Position numbers and translations under genes: made by a program. 64,000 bases of DNA, from contig NZ_CP116967.1 of assembly GCF_032050975.1 (NCBI RefSeq), forward strand, positions 3,221,001 to 3,285,000, given 5' to 3'. Each line of letters starts with the position of its first letter. Position 1 is the first letter of the stretch. This stretch comes from Candidatus Nitrospira allomarina. GTDB taxonomy: Bacteria > Nitrospirota > Nitrospiria > Nitrospirales > UBA8639. This document shows positions 19,708-29,575 of this stretch, piece by piece. The notes beneath the pieces were generated by a model, which did not search any database, was not told where the DNA came from, and saw nothing but the letters and a program-made list of their open reading frames with translations.

Positions 19708-19792
19708 GCTCCGTAATCCCCGCCGGAGTGTGAAGGGAAGGTGTTTTTTCGAGGTTTATAATCTTGGGAAGCGCATGAGTCCCCTGGACTCA

Positions 19793-21046
19793 TCAGTTAG
19801 CCATGGATCCCTTGGGAGCCTGGTCCATCGTTCGGCGGTCGACAAAGCGGTAGCTCTGTCGATTGAACACCGGATATACTGAAAAGATCGGTGTTCCACA
19901 GGGGACAACGGCACTGTCAATGCCACGGCTTAATTGAAGATGGAGATTTATGAAGTTAAAACTCAACCCTTCTTGCCAGGGTTGAGATAAATTGTGCACA
20001 TATGATTCAACCTTATCGGAAGCATACGTTCTGGTCATGAGGCCCGCTCCTCCTTGCAATCCATAATCGGGGAGATCCGGCGCACCTTGAATGAGGAGTG
20101 AAACCAAAGAGGCATCGAACCACACCTTGATATTACAACTAACCTGAATAAAGGGTCCCAAACTACCGGTGTGTTCTAAGACGGCCATGGGGTAGACCAG
20201 TTCTGGTGGGAGAGAGGGGTCGGTTTGAGAGGCTTGGGTGATAAACTCTGGGTCCTTGATACCCGATACAGAGAAAAAGATAAGATTCGGATCGTGGAGA
20301 TCCACATCCAGTACTTGGCCGTCGTGGTAACTGCATAATTTTCCCATCTCATAGCGTAAAGGAAATGAATATCCCATTTTTCCATAGAAAATTCGAATCC
20401 CAGCTTCCAACGGGTCTTCCGGGCTTCGACTGATTTTTAAGTCAAAAGGTAAAACAATATGAAAAGCATTCGTCCGGGCATTGATAAATGGAGCGCAAGC
20501 ACCAGGAAATTCTTTATGGATTGCCAGATTGTCCGGTTCAAACTTTTTCGCCGCTCCACCAAAATGCTGGGCAGTTTTTGCCTCTTTGGTTAATCGATAT
20601 TTTTCTTGATAATAGGCCGAGGCCCGCTTTTGTGCGGTTTCGAGAAAATATTCAGGGATATCGGTTTCGACAATCAGGCTTTGTCGATCTGGTGATTGTG
20701 GCCGGGCAACCTTCATCGCTTCATTGTAGCGATGAAGATCACTTTGAGTTTTTCTGATTAAATGCTCAAGGTCCCGCCCTAATTCAGGATCGTGGTAGCG
20801 TGTTTGCGGTAGGAGTTGGTAGGCTTTTTGCAGTAATTCTAATTTCATGGTGTAACGTTTGGGTTCAGCTGAGAAGACCGTGGCTATGGCCATCAACAAA
20901 TTAAATTGTTCCTCAGGAAGGAGGGATAATTTGTTCAGGTCGTTCTCCTTGACAAATGCTAAACCCAACGGACCAAAAGCCTCCTCCTGGCGTAGATGGA
21001 GGGTAAGGAGATAGTTGAGATAGGCGCGAGCGTCTTCTTGAGTCAT
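19793..21046 (-). CDS. unknown 417-residue soluble protein
   Basis: From the ATG at 21046 (preceded by AAGGAT) the protein begins MTQEDARAYLNYLLTLH. The N-terminal 150 residues are predicted helical with many Gln, Glu and Leu. The C-terminal half is beta-rich with aromatic residues, including a region rich in Asp and His (YHDGQVLDVDLHDPN), DYGLQGGAGLMTR and a final PCGTPIFSVYPVFNRQSY. There is no signal peptide and no membrane segment. I recognise no family. It may be cotranscribed with rlpA, 85 bases downstream. Confidence 0.65.
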   Translation of the reverse strand: MTQEDARAYLNYLLTLHLRQEEAFGPLGLAFVKENDLNKLSLLPEEQFNLLMAIATVFSAEPKRYTMKLELLQKAYQLLPQTRYHDPELGRDLEHLIRKTQSDLHRYNEAMKVARPQSPDRQSLIVETDIPEYFLETAQKRASAYYQEKYRLTKEAKTAQHFGGAAKKFEPDNLAIHKEFPGACAPFINARTNAFHIVLPFDLKISRSPEDPLEAGIRIFYGKMGYSFPLRYEMGKLCSYHDGQVLDVDLHDPNLIFFSVSGIKDPEFITQASQTDPSLPPELVYPMAVLEHTGSLGPFIQVSCNIKVWFDASLVSLLIQGAPDLPDYGLQGGAGLMTRTYASDKVESYVHNLSQPWQEGLSFNFINLHLQLSRGIDSAVVPCGTPIFSVYPVFNRQSYRFVDRRTMDQAPKGSMAN

Positions 21047-21213
21047 ATGGATCCTTATTTTACGGGAGGGCATTCTAAGGTAAGTTTGTCATTGGAGCAA
21101 GGCATCGTGTCAATTTCCATGCAATTTTCGGAATCCTCGTTGCTTTCATTACCATGAGAATCATCAAATTTGAACTTGCGAGAAAACAAGGTTTTGGAAG
21201 GAAAGGATTTAAT

Positions 21214-21636
21214 ATGCACCAAGCCTTTTTGCTAAAAACCAGAGGTGCCGCCTCTATGCTGGGAATGGGATGGATTTTGGCCTGTCTGTTCCTGGGAAGC
21301 GGAGCGGCATTTGTTTCGGCAGAGAATACACCTGGCAAGAAAACGGGATCGGTTGCAGCGAGAGGAGATGAATTATCGACGGAAAGTCTGAATAAACAAA
21401 TTACTGATTTAGAAATACAAATTCAGAAACTTCGGGATCAAAGCATCGAGCTACAAGAAAAAACCCGAGCCAAACTTCAAGCCCAACTCGATAATTTTAA
21501 AAAGCAACAAGATACCCTCATCCCGCGTATTGAGCAACTTCGTGACAATAGTGAAACCGCTTGGCAGGACATCAAGGAAAACATTCAAAAGGCCATTGAA
21601 GATCTCAAGCTTTCGGTTGATTCTATGAAAAAATAA
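21214..21636 (+). CDS. exported coiled-coil hypothetical protein
   Basis: From the ATG at 21214, preceded by AGGAAAGGAT, the protein has 140 residues. It has an N-terminal signal peptide (hydrophobic run around MGWILACLFLGSGAAFVSA, probable cleavage after VSA). The mature part is a long amphipathic coiled coil of Leu/Gln/Glu/Lys heptads (residues 55-135). It resembles small periplasmic coiled-coil proteins in length and layout, but no named family is assigned. It could sit at the cell wall or bind a partner by its coil. It precedes mutS2 without an obvious functional link. Confidence 0.6.
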   Translation: MHQAFLLKTRGAASMLGMGWILACLFLGSGAAFVSAENTPGKKTGSVAARGDELSTESLNKQITDLEIQIQKLRDQSIELQEKTRAKLQAQLDNFKKQQDTLIPRIEQLRDNSETAWQDIKENIQKAIEDLKLSVDSMKK

Positions 21637-21814
21637 CGTTGCGCCGGACTCTCGGGTAGTCTTCACGTTTGCAGTAAATTACTTGCCAGGGACCCTTGGC
21701 TTTTATATCCTTCCCGTACAACTTGCTTATTCACTCTTTTTCCTGAAAATCTCACGGTTCAATCCAATGTTTGCATCGATTGGAACGTCTTTTTGACCTG
21801 ACGCGCTATAATAA

Positions 21815-24238
21815 ATGGTGCCTCGCATGGTTCAATACACAGAACAGGTTTTGGAATGGCCTGCTTTAATCGATTGTCTTGCCAATGAAGCCGCCTCCAC
21901 GATGGGGGCCGCACGCTGTCGTGCGCTCGTCTTCGCAGCTGACCTTCAGACTGCCCGTATTCAACAACAAGAAACCACAGAAATGGTTGATATCCTCGAA
22001 GGCACTCATCCTCTGCCTTCCATGGTGTTTCCCGATATCAGAAATGTGCTGGCACGGGCTGAAAAAGAAGGCGTTCTGGACGGGCCTGACCTTCGAGATA
22101 TTGCTTTGGTTATAGGCCTGGGGGATACGATCAGACGCCACATGGAAATTCATGGCTCCCTCTTTCCGATGATCAGAGCTCGTTGTGTAAACCTTCAAGA
22201 TCTGATGTGGATCAGGCAAGTGATTGATTCGTGCATTGATCTCAACGGCCGTCTGCGAGAATCCGCAAGTCCTGAGCTCTATCAATTGACACAGAAACGT
22301 CAGGGGCTCCGTCAAACCATGCGTCGACAGTTGGAAGGGATGTTGGCTTCTCAAGAATATGAGGATCTTCTTCAAGGACAATACTTTGCTGAACGTGAGA
22401 ATCGATACGTGATTCCGGTAAAAGCCGAACGACAACATGCGATTGATGGGATTGTCCATGACATTTCCGGTAGTGGAGCCACGGTATTTATTGAGCCCCG
22501 TCATCTCATAGAATTAAATAATTCCATTAAATTTGCCGATTTGCAGGTGGCTCAGGAAGAACGGCATATACTGCAAGATTTGTCCAGTCGTGTCGCAGAC
22601 CATGTTTGGGCCATCCGTGAAAACTTGTCCTGCTTGGCCGATGTCGATTGCCTGATGGCTAAAGCACGCTTAAGCATTAAAACTCAAGGCTCTCCCATTC
22701 ACCTGACCCAAGAACCTTGTATTGATCTGCAACAAGCCAGGCATCCACTCCTGGCGTTGACCAAGGAACACGTCATTCCCAATTCCATTCGTATTGAGGG
22801 CGATACCACAGTTCTCATCATTTCTGGACCAAATGCGGGTGGGAAGACGGTGTCATTGAAGCTGGTGGGATTATTCGCGATGATGGTGAAAGTTGGGCTT
22901 CTCCCGACTTGTGGCCCCGATTCTAAGATGGCCCTGTTTGGACAGGTGTATGCGGATATCGGGGATTCTCAAGATCTCCGTAAAGATGTATCCAGCTTTT
23001 CTGGCCATATTCTCAATATGATCGCCTTATTGAAAAATATTGGTTCCCCAACGAACGCAGCGAACAGGGATGTCCTTGTACTCTTGGACGAAGTCGGGAG
23101 CTCGACGGATCCCATTGAGGGCGCCGCGTTAGCGGAAGCCTTCTTAACCCGTCTTTGCGAATTCGGATGTATGATTATAGCGACCACTCATTATCCCACA
23201 TTGAAAACCCTTGCTTTTCGAAATCCTCATGTTCGGAATGCCAGTCAGGAATTCGATATGGTTACTCTTGCTCCAACATACCGGCTCATAGACGGAATTC
23301 CTGGGGGGTCTTCAGCCTTGGAGATTGCCGAACGATTAGGGTTGGATTCTTCAATCATTCAATCCGCCCAACTCTTGATACAAAGAGACGACCACGATCT
23401 TGATGCTATCTTCCGGGCTCTTCAAAACACACATACTCGATTAGAACGTGAATATGAGCAGGCCCAACACCTTCGTCAAAAGGCCCAACACTTGTTTGAT
23501 GAGGCGGAAGTCACTCGCAATCAATTGCAAGCCCAGGAACGAGAAGACCGGCAACGATATCGGAAGCAGTGGCAACAAGAATTTTCCAAAGCACAAAGGC
23601 AACTTAATCAAATCATCAATGACTTAAAAACGGACAAAACACTCTCGAAGGTTCGTTCTATCCAGCAAACCATTGGTTCGGTGAATCAAGAAATACTCTC
23701 CTGTCTCCCCAATAATTCCCTGGAATCATCTGAGCCTCCACAAAAAGGGGACCTTGTGGAAATTGATCCATTGGGGACGATAGGGATCTTGCAGGAAAGT
23801 CTTGAAGGGAAAAAGCAGGTATCCATTCGTGTGGGTACCCAGACAATTAAAACCGCTCCTTCAGCCGTACGTCGAGCCACGGCTTCTTCCAGCAATAAAT
23901 CTTTGTCAGGTCCACAACAATTGAGTCGGAAACGGTCTCTCTCCACAATTTCCACTGAGACAAGTCACCCAAGCTCTCATCAGGCAACCGGCCAATATCA
24001 ACAGGAACTGTGTATTCGTGGGTTCCGGTTGGACGATGCGATGGAGATGACACTTGCGGCCCTAGACCATGCCCTGGTCACCCAAGCCAAATATCTTAAA
24101 GTCATCCATGGCCAGGGTTCTGGCGCACTCAAAACAGGAATTCGAACTTTTTGTCAATCCTCTCCCTATATTCAAAGCTTTCGACCCGGTGATCCAGCGG
24201 AGGGAGGAGACGGTGTGACCGTGATCGAATTACGATAA
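21815..24238 (+). CDS. mutS2: MutS2 endonuclease / ribosome-rescue ATPase
   Basis: An 807-residue MutS2. The core ATPase shows Walker A SGPNAGGKTVSLK, then ADIGDSQDLRKDVSSFSGH and LVLLDEVGSSTDPIEGAALAEA (Walker B). The mismatch-recognition N-terminal domains of MutS1 are absent, as expected. A coiled-coil arm follows around residues 520-620. The C-terminal Smr nuclease domain is present (LCIRGFRLDDAMEMTLAAL, KVIHGQGSGALKTGIR). In other bacteria MutS2 acts against recombination intermediates and rescues collided ribosomes. The 3' end overlaps queG by 9 bases. Confidence 0.94.
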   Translation: MVPRMVQYTEQVLEWPALIDCLANEAASTMGAARCRALVFAADLQTARIQQQETTEMVDILEGTHPLPSMVFPDIRNVLARAEKEGVLDGPDLRDIALVIGLGDTIRRHMEIHGSLFPMIRARCVNLQDLMWIRQVIDSCIDLNGRLRESASPELYQLTQKRQGLRQTMRRQLEGMLASQEYEDLLQGQYFAERENRYVIPVKAERQHAIDGIVHDISGSGATVFIEPRHLIELNNSIKFADLQVAQEERHILQDLSSRVADHVWAIRENLSCLADVDCLMAKARLSIKTQGSPIHLTQEPCIDLQQARHPLLALTKEHVIPNSIRIEGDTTVLIISGPNAGGKTVSLKLVGLFAMMVKVGLLPTCGPDSKMALFGQVYADIGDSQDLRKDVSSFSGHILNMIALLKNIGSPTNAANRDVLVLLDEVGSSTDPIEGAALAEAFLTRLCEFGCMIIATTHYPTLKTLAFRNPHVRNASQEFDMVTLAPTYRLIDGIPGGSSALEIAERLGLDSSIIQSAQLLIQRDDHDLDAIFRALQNTHTRLEREYEQAQHLRQKAQHLFDEAEVTRNQLQAQEREDRQRYRKQWQQEFSKAQRQLNQIINDLKTDKTLSKVRSIQQTIGSVNQEILSCLPNNSLESSEPPQKGDLVEIDPLGTIGILQESLEGKKQVSIRVGTQTIKTAPSAVRRATASSSNKSLSGPQQLSRKRSLSTISTETSHPSSHQATGQYQQELCIRGFRLDDAMEMTLAALDHALVTQAKYLKVIHGQGSGALKTGIRTFCQSSPYIQSFRPGDPAEGGDGVTVIELR

Positions 24239-25258
24239 AGGAAACCGTGGGGGGTGATTATCGAGTCCCATCTGTACATTTCGGATAAAGCCCTCATGCT
24301 TAGGGCGCCGCAAGGGGCTCCCTGTCGTGAGTGATTGAAATTCATCCTTTGTCAGTTTAACCAATTCAGGTAATTGGGGATGTAATGTCCATGGAAATGG
24401 CTGGAATCCTGGCTCCGTAGTTGCTTTTGCATTCACATTAAACGGACAAATATCCAAACAATCGTCACAGCCAAAAATCCTATTGCCTATTTTTTTTCTC
24501 AGCTCGGCTGGCAGGTCATCTGCACTACCACGATATTCAATCGTCAAATACGAGATGCATCGTTCCGCATCCAGGAGATAGGGTTCCACGATAGCTCCAG
24601 TGGGACAAGCCTGAATACAGAGCGAGCATGTTCCACATAAATCCATGGCGGGTTCGTCACGATCCAACGGCATGGTCGTTAGAATTTCTCCGAGCAACAG
24701 CCAGGATCCAAACTCGGTGGAAACAAGATTAGTGTGTTTGCCGATCCAGCCAATGCCGGCCTCCTGGGCCCACGGTTTTTCCATGATGGGCCCGGTATCC
24801 ACATAGCTCCGGGTCTGAATATCCTGTACCTGTGAGTGAAGGAAACTTTCTAACTCTCTAAGCCGGTCCTTCATGAACCCGTGGTAGTCCTTCCCCCAGG
24901 CATATCGGGCAATTCGTCCAGCAGCCTTTGACTCATCCGGAGTATGCCCGGTGTAGTAATTCATCCCCACGACTATCAGGGATTGGCAACCTGGAAGAAC
25001 TTCCTCTGGGTTGGAGCGGCGTTTTGGATCTTTGGCAATCCATTCCATAGTTCCTTGAAAGCCTAAGTCCAGCCATTTTTTTAGGCGTTTCCATAAGCGC
25101 CAAGTAATCGATTCCTCTTCTTGGGAAATCGTATTTTGAGCTGGAGGGAAAGGTGTGTCGAGTAGAGGCGGTGGCAGACGAGCAATTCCAACCGAATCAA
25201 AACCTAAACGGATGGCCTCTTCTTTGATGGCATTGGTCGGGATCGAGTGAGGAGACAT
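24230..25258 (-). CDS. queG: epoxyqueuosine reductase
   Basis: Reduces epoxyqueuosine to queuosine in the wobble base of tRNAs for Asn, Asp, His and Tyr, using cobalamin and two [4Fe-4S] clusters. The 342-residue protein has the family's N-terminal GFDSVGIARL, the cobalamin-region RYAWGKDYHG, VDTGPIMEKPWAQEAGIGWIG with the catalytic Asp, and two cluster motifs (CGTCSLCIQACPTGAI and CDDCLDICPFN, with a separate CISYLTIEYRG). GGAGGAG lies upstream of the ATG. It converges on and overlaps mutS2. Confidence 0.95.
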   Translation of the reverse strand: MSPHSIPTNAIKEEAIRLGFDSVGIARLPPPLLDTPFPPAQNTISQEEESITWRLWKRLKKWLDLGFQGTMEWIAKDPKRRSNPEEVLPGCQSLIVVGMNYYTGHTPDESKAAGRIARYAWGKDYHGFMKDRLRELESFLHSQVQDIQTRSYVDTGPIMEKPWAQEAGIGWIGKHTNLVSTEFGSWLLLGEILTTMPLDRDEPAMDLCGTCSLCIQACPTGAIVEPYLLDAERCISYLTIEYRGSADDLPAELRKKIGNRIFGCDDCLDICPFNVNAKATTEPGFQPFPWTLHPQLPELVKLTKDEFQSLTTGSPLRRPKHEGFIRNVQMGLDNHPPRFPLS

Positions 25259-25291
25259 GAGTGCTACTTCTCCTCCGGATAAAAACGAGAT

Positions 25292-25741
25292 TTAATTTTG
25301 TCCGGGGGTTCCCGGATTAGCAGCAGGAACATTGTTCGCACAATTAAACATCACGATAAATCTTCCCGTACATTGCTCGGTGGTGCAAGCTTGACATGAA
25401 CCAACAATTGTAGTTTTCCAGTCGGTTTGTTTCTCGTCAAATTGGCAAAAGGTTCCCCCTCCTTTGGAGATATCCACCCACGGTTCGGGATATCCAGGAA
25501 ACTGAGCAACAGCGCAGCCATTGGGAATGGGAACTCGACATTCAGCCTTGGCCTCTCCTTTTACCATACCAATGGTACAATTCGTTTCTGTTCGCGACTG
25601 GGCATCGGTTGCTTCACCCTTATTGATAAGTCCAAGCAAGCCGTTCTCGGTCACGAGAAAAACCACAATTGCCCACATCAATATCCGATAGGTTTTTGTT
25701 TGACCAAAAATTAGCTTGATTGTGTTTGAGTATAAATTCAT
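25292..25741 (-). CDS. exported Cys-rich hypothetical protein
   Basis: A 149-residue protein with an N-terminal hydrophobic helix (residues 20-39, YRILMWAIVVFLVTENGLLG) that may be a signal anchor or an uncleaved signal. The remainder is predicted to lie outside the membrane and carries eight cysteines, including CQACTTEQC, which suggests disulfides or metal binding. The end is Pro/Gly/Asn-rich. I recognise no family. It has its own promoter at 25822-25852. Confidence 0.6.
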   Translation of the reverse strand: MNLYSNTIKLIFGQTKTYRILMWAIVVFLVTENGLLGLINKGEATDAQSRTETNCTIGMVKGEAKAECRVPIPNGCAVAQFPGYPEPWVDISKGGGTFCQFDEKQTDWKTTIVGSCQACTTEQCTGRFIVMFNCANNVPAANPGTPGQN

Positions 25742-25821
25742 AGTTTGCTGAAACTAGATCAACGGATGAGGAAAGCTACACCAATATAGAAAAGTTTCAT
25801 AATGTCATAATGATGGATTTC

Positions 25822-25852
25822 CTTATACCACATCACCCAAACAATCTGTCAA
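25822..25852 (-). promoter_or_regulatory. putative promoter for the Cys-rich exported protein
   Basis: On the minus strand TTGACA (25852-25847) and TATAAG (25827-25822) are separated by 19 bases, slightly longer than optimal. The predicted start is about 75 bases upstream of the ATG at 25741. Confidence 0.4.
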
Positions 25853-25930
25853 AAAAACTATTACTTTATGGAGTGCAATTATCAATTAACTTAGATGGTT
25901 ACTGGCTGACCGGCGAAGGAATTAAAGTTT

Positions 25931-25973
25931 CAGAAATAGAAACCCCCCTGCAGGATTGGATCCTGCAGGGGGG
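25931..25973 (-). terminator. groESL operon terminator
   Basis: A perfect 14-bp inverted repeat (arms 25943-25956 and 25960-25973) with a 3-base loop, GC-rich with six C/G pairs at its base, followed on the minus strand by TTTCTATTTCT. It lies just after the groEL stop codon. Confidence 0.85.
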
Positions 25974-25995
25974 CACTAAATTCGGGAGTCGGATT

Positions 25996-27657
<1,662 letters not shown>

Positions 27658-27722
27658 TTAAAAACATATTTTAGTGATGTGGAATGCCACTTAAAAAAGT
27701 GAGTTCGAACTTGATGGTGGTG

Positions 27723-28040
27723 TTAATTTTCGAAGACGCCCAAAATATCTTCTTCTTTCAAAATTAAACAGTCATCGTTTTCAACCTTAATTTTGGTCCC
27801 GGAATACTTATCAAACAGGACTTGATCGCCAACTTTCACATTTTCAACATCAGGCCCTGCGGCTTCGATAGTACCTCTTTGTGGTTTTTCACGAGCTGAA
27901 TCCGGCACGTAGATTCCGCCTGCTGTCCGCTCTAATTCTTCGGTGTAGGCTACGAACACACGATCCCCTAAAGGACGGAATCCCTTCGCGCTGCTACCTT
28001 CTTTGGCTTCCTTCTTTTCCTTCTCTTTTGTGGCTGCCAT
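27723..28040 (-). CDS. groES: co-chaperonin GroES with charged N-terminal extension
   Basis: The lid of the GroEL chamber. The core is canonical: FRPLGDRVFVAY, then the mobile loop ERTAGGIYVPDSAREKPQRG, and DDCLILKEEDILGV. At 105 residues it is about 10 longer than usual because of a 20-residue Lys/Glu/Ala-rich leader (MAATKEKEKKEAKEG...). The ATG at 28040 has a strong AAGGAGG Shine-Dalgarno sequence, and no Met or good start lies at the core, so the extension is likely translated. Confidence 0.95.
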   Translation of the reverse strand: MAATKEKEKKEAKEGSSAKGFRPLGDRVFVAYTEELERTAGGIYVPDSAREKPQRGTIEAAGPDVENVKVGDQVLFDKYSGTKIKVENDDCLILKEEDILGVFEN

Positions 28041-28144
28041 GTCTGCCTCCTTCTTTGGTTGTTGCTAATTGATTAAAAAAATGGTGAGTACTAACTTTTA
28101 GGGTGACGCACACCTGTTTGATAATTCAAAAATGTGTCAACTTG

Positions 28145-28192
28145 GAGGGAAAGATAAGTCTGGTTGAATTGAAGTCAAGAGGGAAAGATAAG
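28145..28192 (-). repeat. duplicated 14-bp box upstream of groES
   Basis: GAGGGAAAGATAAG occurs on the plus strand at 28145-28158 and again at 28179-28192, 34 bases apart (CTTATCTTTCCCTC on the coding strand). The copy nearer groES overlaps the putative -10 box. The spacing is about three helical turns. It could be an operator pair or a duplicated promoter element. No CIRCE element is present here. Confidence 0.5.
28151..28178 (-). promoter_or_regulatory. putative groESL promoter
   Basis: On the minus strand TTGACT (28178-28173), 16 bases and TATCTT (28156-28151). The predicted start near 28144 gives a leader of about 100 bases. The boxes look like sigma-70 rather than the CTTGAAA/CCCCAT of enteric sigma-32 promoters. 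Confidence 0.4.
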
Positions 28193-28293
28193 ATTTTCAA
28201 TAAGGACGAGAGGCGGAGGTCCCCCCTTTAAGATAAAGAAGGCACCTTTAATTTTTGAGATAAAAGATTTAGTACGTATATGAACTTAAAGCA

Positions 28294-29334
28294 CTATTTC
28301 CTGAGATGTTCAAAATCCTGAATATCTTTTTTCATAAGCTCTCGTAACTTCTTAATTATTTTAGCCTCCAGTTGACGAGTCCGCTCTTTGGTAATCAGAT
28401 ATTTTCTCCCTAAGTCTTCTAAAGTCACGGGAGATTCGGATAGGAGTCGATTGCGAAGAATATCCTCCTCTCGCTCTGATAGTGTTTGTGCAAATTCTGC
28501 TAACTTTTTTCGGAAGAGAAGACGCAACTGTGTATCAGCCAATTGGTCATCAATGGGAGCTTGGGTAGAGGGAAGTAAGTCATGAAAGGTGCCTTCTCCG
28601 TCCGAAGTCATTGGCTGATCGAGGGAAAGTTCCCAGCTTCCTAAACGTTGATCCATTTCCACAACATCTCGTTCACGCACATTTAACCGGTCTGCCAGTA
28701 ACTTTGGATCGGGGACATAGCCTTGTCGTTCCAGCTTGGCTTTTTCGCGACGAAGGTTATAGAAAAGGCGTCGTTGCTCCTGGGTTGTCCCTATTTTGAC
28801 AAGACGAAAATTATTGAGGAGATACCGCAGCACAAAGGCCCGAACCCACCAGGCTGCATAGGCATAAAAGCGAACATTTTTTGTCGGATCGAACTTCTTC
28901 ATGGCCTGCAAAAGCCCCACATTCCCTTCCTGGATCAGGTCCATTTGATCAATACCGGCAAGACCATATTCCGAGGCGATGGAGACACACACACGAAGGT
29001 TAGCTAAAATTAATTTCACCGCAGACTCCCGTGTCCCTAGCGTCTGATATTCATGAAAGAGTTGAAGTTCTTCCTCTTTCGAAAGGAATGGATACCGGCG
29101 GACTTCGGCCAAGTATCGACTGAGTGTTGTGGTCGGAGTCAGCGCCGTTGAGACTGGATCCCATTTCGACTGGTCTTTGGAGTTCTCTTCACTTTCAGGG
29201 TGGTTATCTTGTTCCTTGGCATCATCAAGAATGATTTCTTCACGGACCTCTTCATTAGGTAGTTCAGAAACCGATTTTTTGACCACGACATCGATCACAT
29301 CGGGATTCCGCTTTTTGGATGATTTCTGTGTCAT
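28294..29334 (-). CDS. rpoH: RpoH-type heat-shock sigma factor
   Basis: A 346-residue sigma-70 family protein. Residues 1-65 are charged and variable. Region 1.2/2 follows (LSRYLAEVRRYPFL, DLIQEGNVGLLQAMKKFDP, RFYAYAAWWVRAFVLRYLLNN). Residues 187-195 read QRRLFYNLR, close to the RpoH box QRKLFFNLR that marks heat-shock sigma factors. Region 4 includes REEDILRNRLLSE and the helix-turn-helix TLEDLGRKYLITKERTRQLE. I chose the ATG at 29334 because a promoter (29386-29414) lies within the longer open frame. It sits directly upstream of groES on the same strand, fitting control of its classical targets. Confidence 0.88.
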   Translation of the reverse strand: MTQKSSKKRNPDVIDVVVKKSVSELPNEEVREEIILDDAKEQDNHPESEENSKDQSKWDPVSTALTPTTTLSRYLAEVRRYPFLSKEEELQLFHEYQTLGTRESAVKLILANLRVCVSIASEYGLAGIDQMDLIQEGNVGLLQAMKKFDPTKNVRFYAYAAWWVRAFVLRYLLNNFRLVKIGTTQEQRRLFYNLRREKAKLERQGYVPDPKLLADRLNVRERDVVEMDQRLGSWELSLDQPMTSDGEGTFHDLLPSTQAPIDDQLADTQLRLLFRKKLAEFAQTLSEREEDILRNRLLSESPVTLEDLGRKYLITKERTRQLEAKIIKKLRELMKKDIQDFEHLRK

Positions 29335-29385
29335 GCTTTGGCTTACTGATCTAAGAAGGCAGGGTTTGCCGTATTCTTCTGATAT

Positions 29386-29414
29386 ATTGTAATGAATTTT
29401 TCTTGGATCACCAA
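29386..29414 (-). promoter_or_regulatory. putative rpoH promoter
   Basis: On the minus strand TTGGTG (29414-29409), 17 bases and TACAAT (29391-29386). The start point would be about 45 bases before the ATG at 29334. Confidence 0.45.
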
Positions 29415-29483
29415 ACGCATTGACGATTTTTTCCAATTCCGAGATGAAAAAAATGTCTCAGAAATTTCTAATTCAGAGAAATA

Positions 29484-29513
29484 TTGTCTATTTCAGGAAA
29501 ATCTTTTTATAGT
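29484..29513 (+). promoter_or_regulatory. putative narK promoter
   Basis: TTGTCT (29484-29489), an 18-base spacer and TATAGT (29508-29513). The predicted start lies about 55 bases before the ATG at 29576. Confidence 0.4.
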
Positions 29514-29575
29514 CTGGTCTTGCGTGCAGGTTTGAAAAATTCAACAGAAAGGCCTCCCATGCCCTTGAAAGAACT

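Noticed and set aside
28041-28140. CIRCE heat-shock operator upstream of groES
   Set aside because: TTAGTACTC occurs on the minus strand, but the expected inverted partner at 9 bases is missing.
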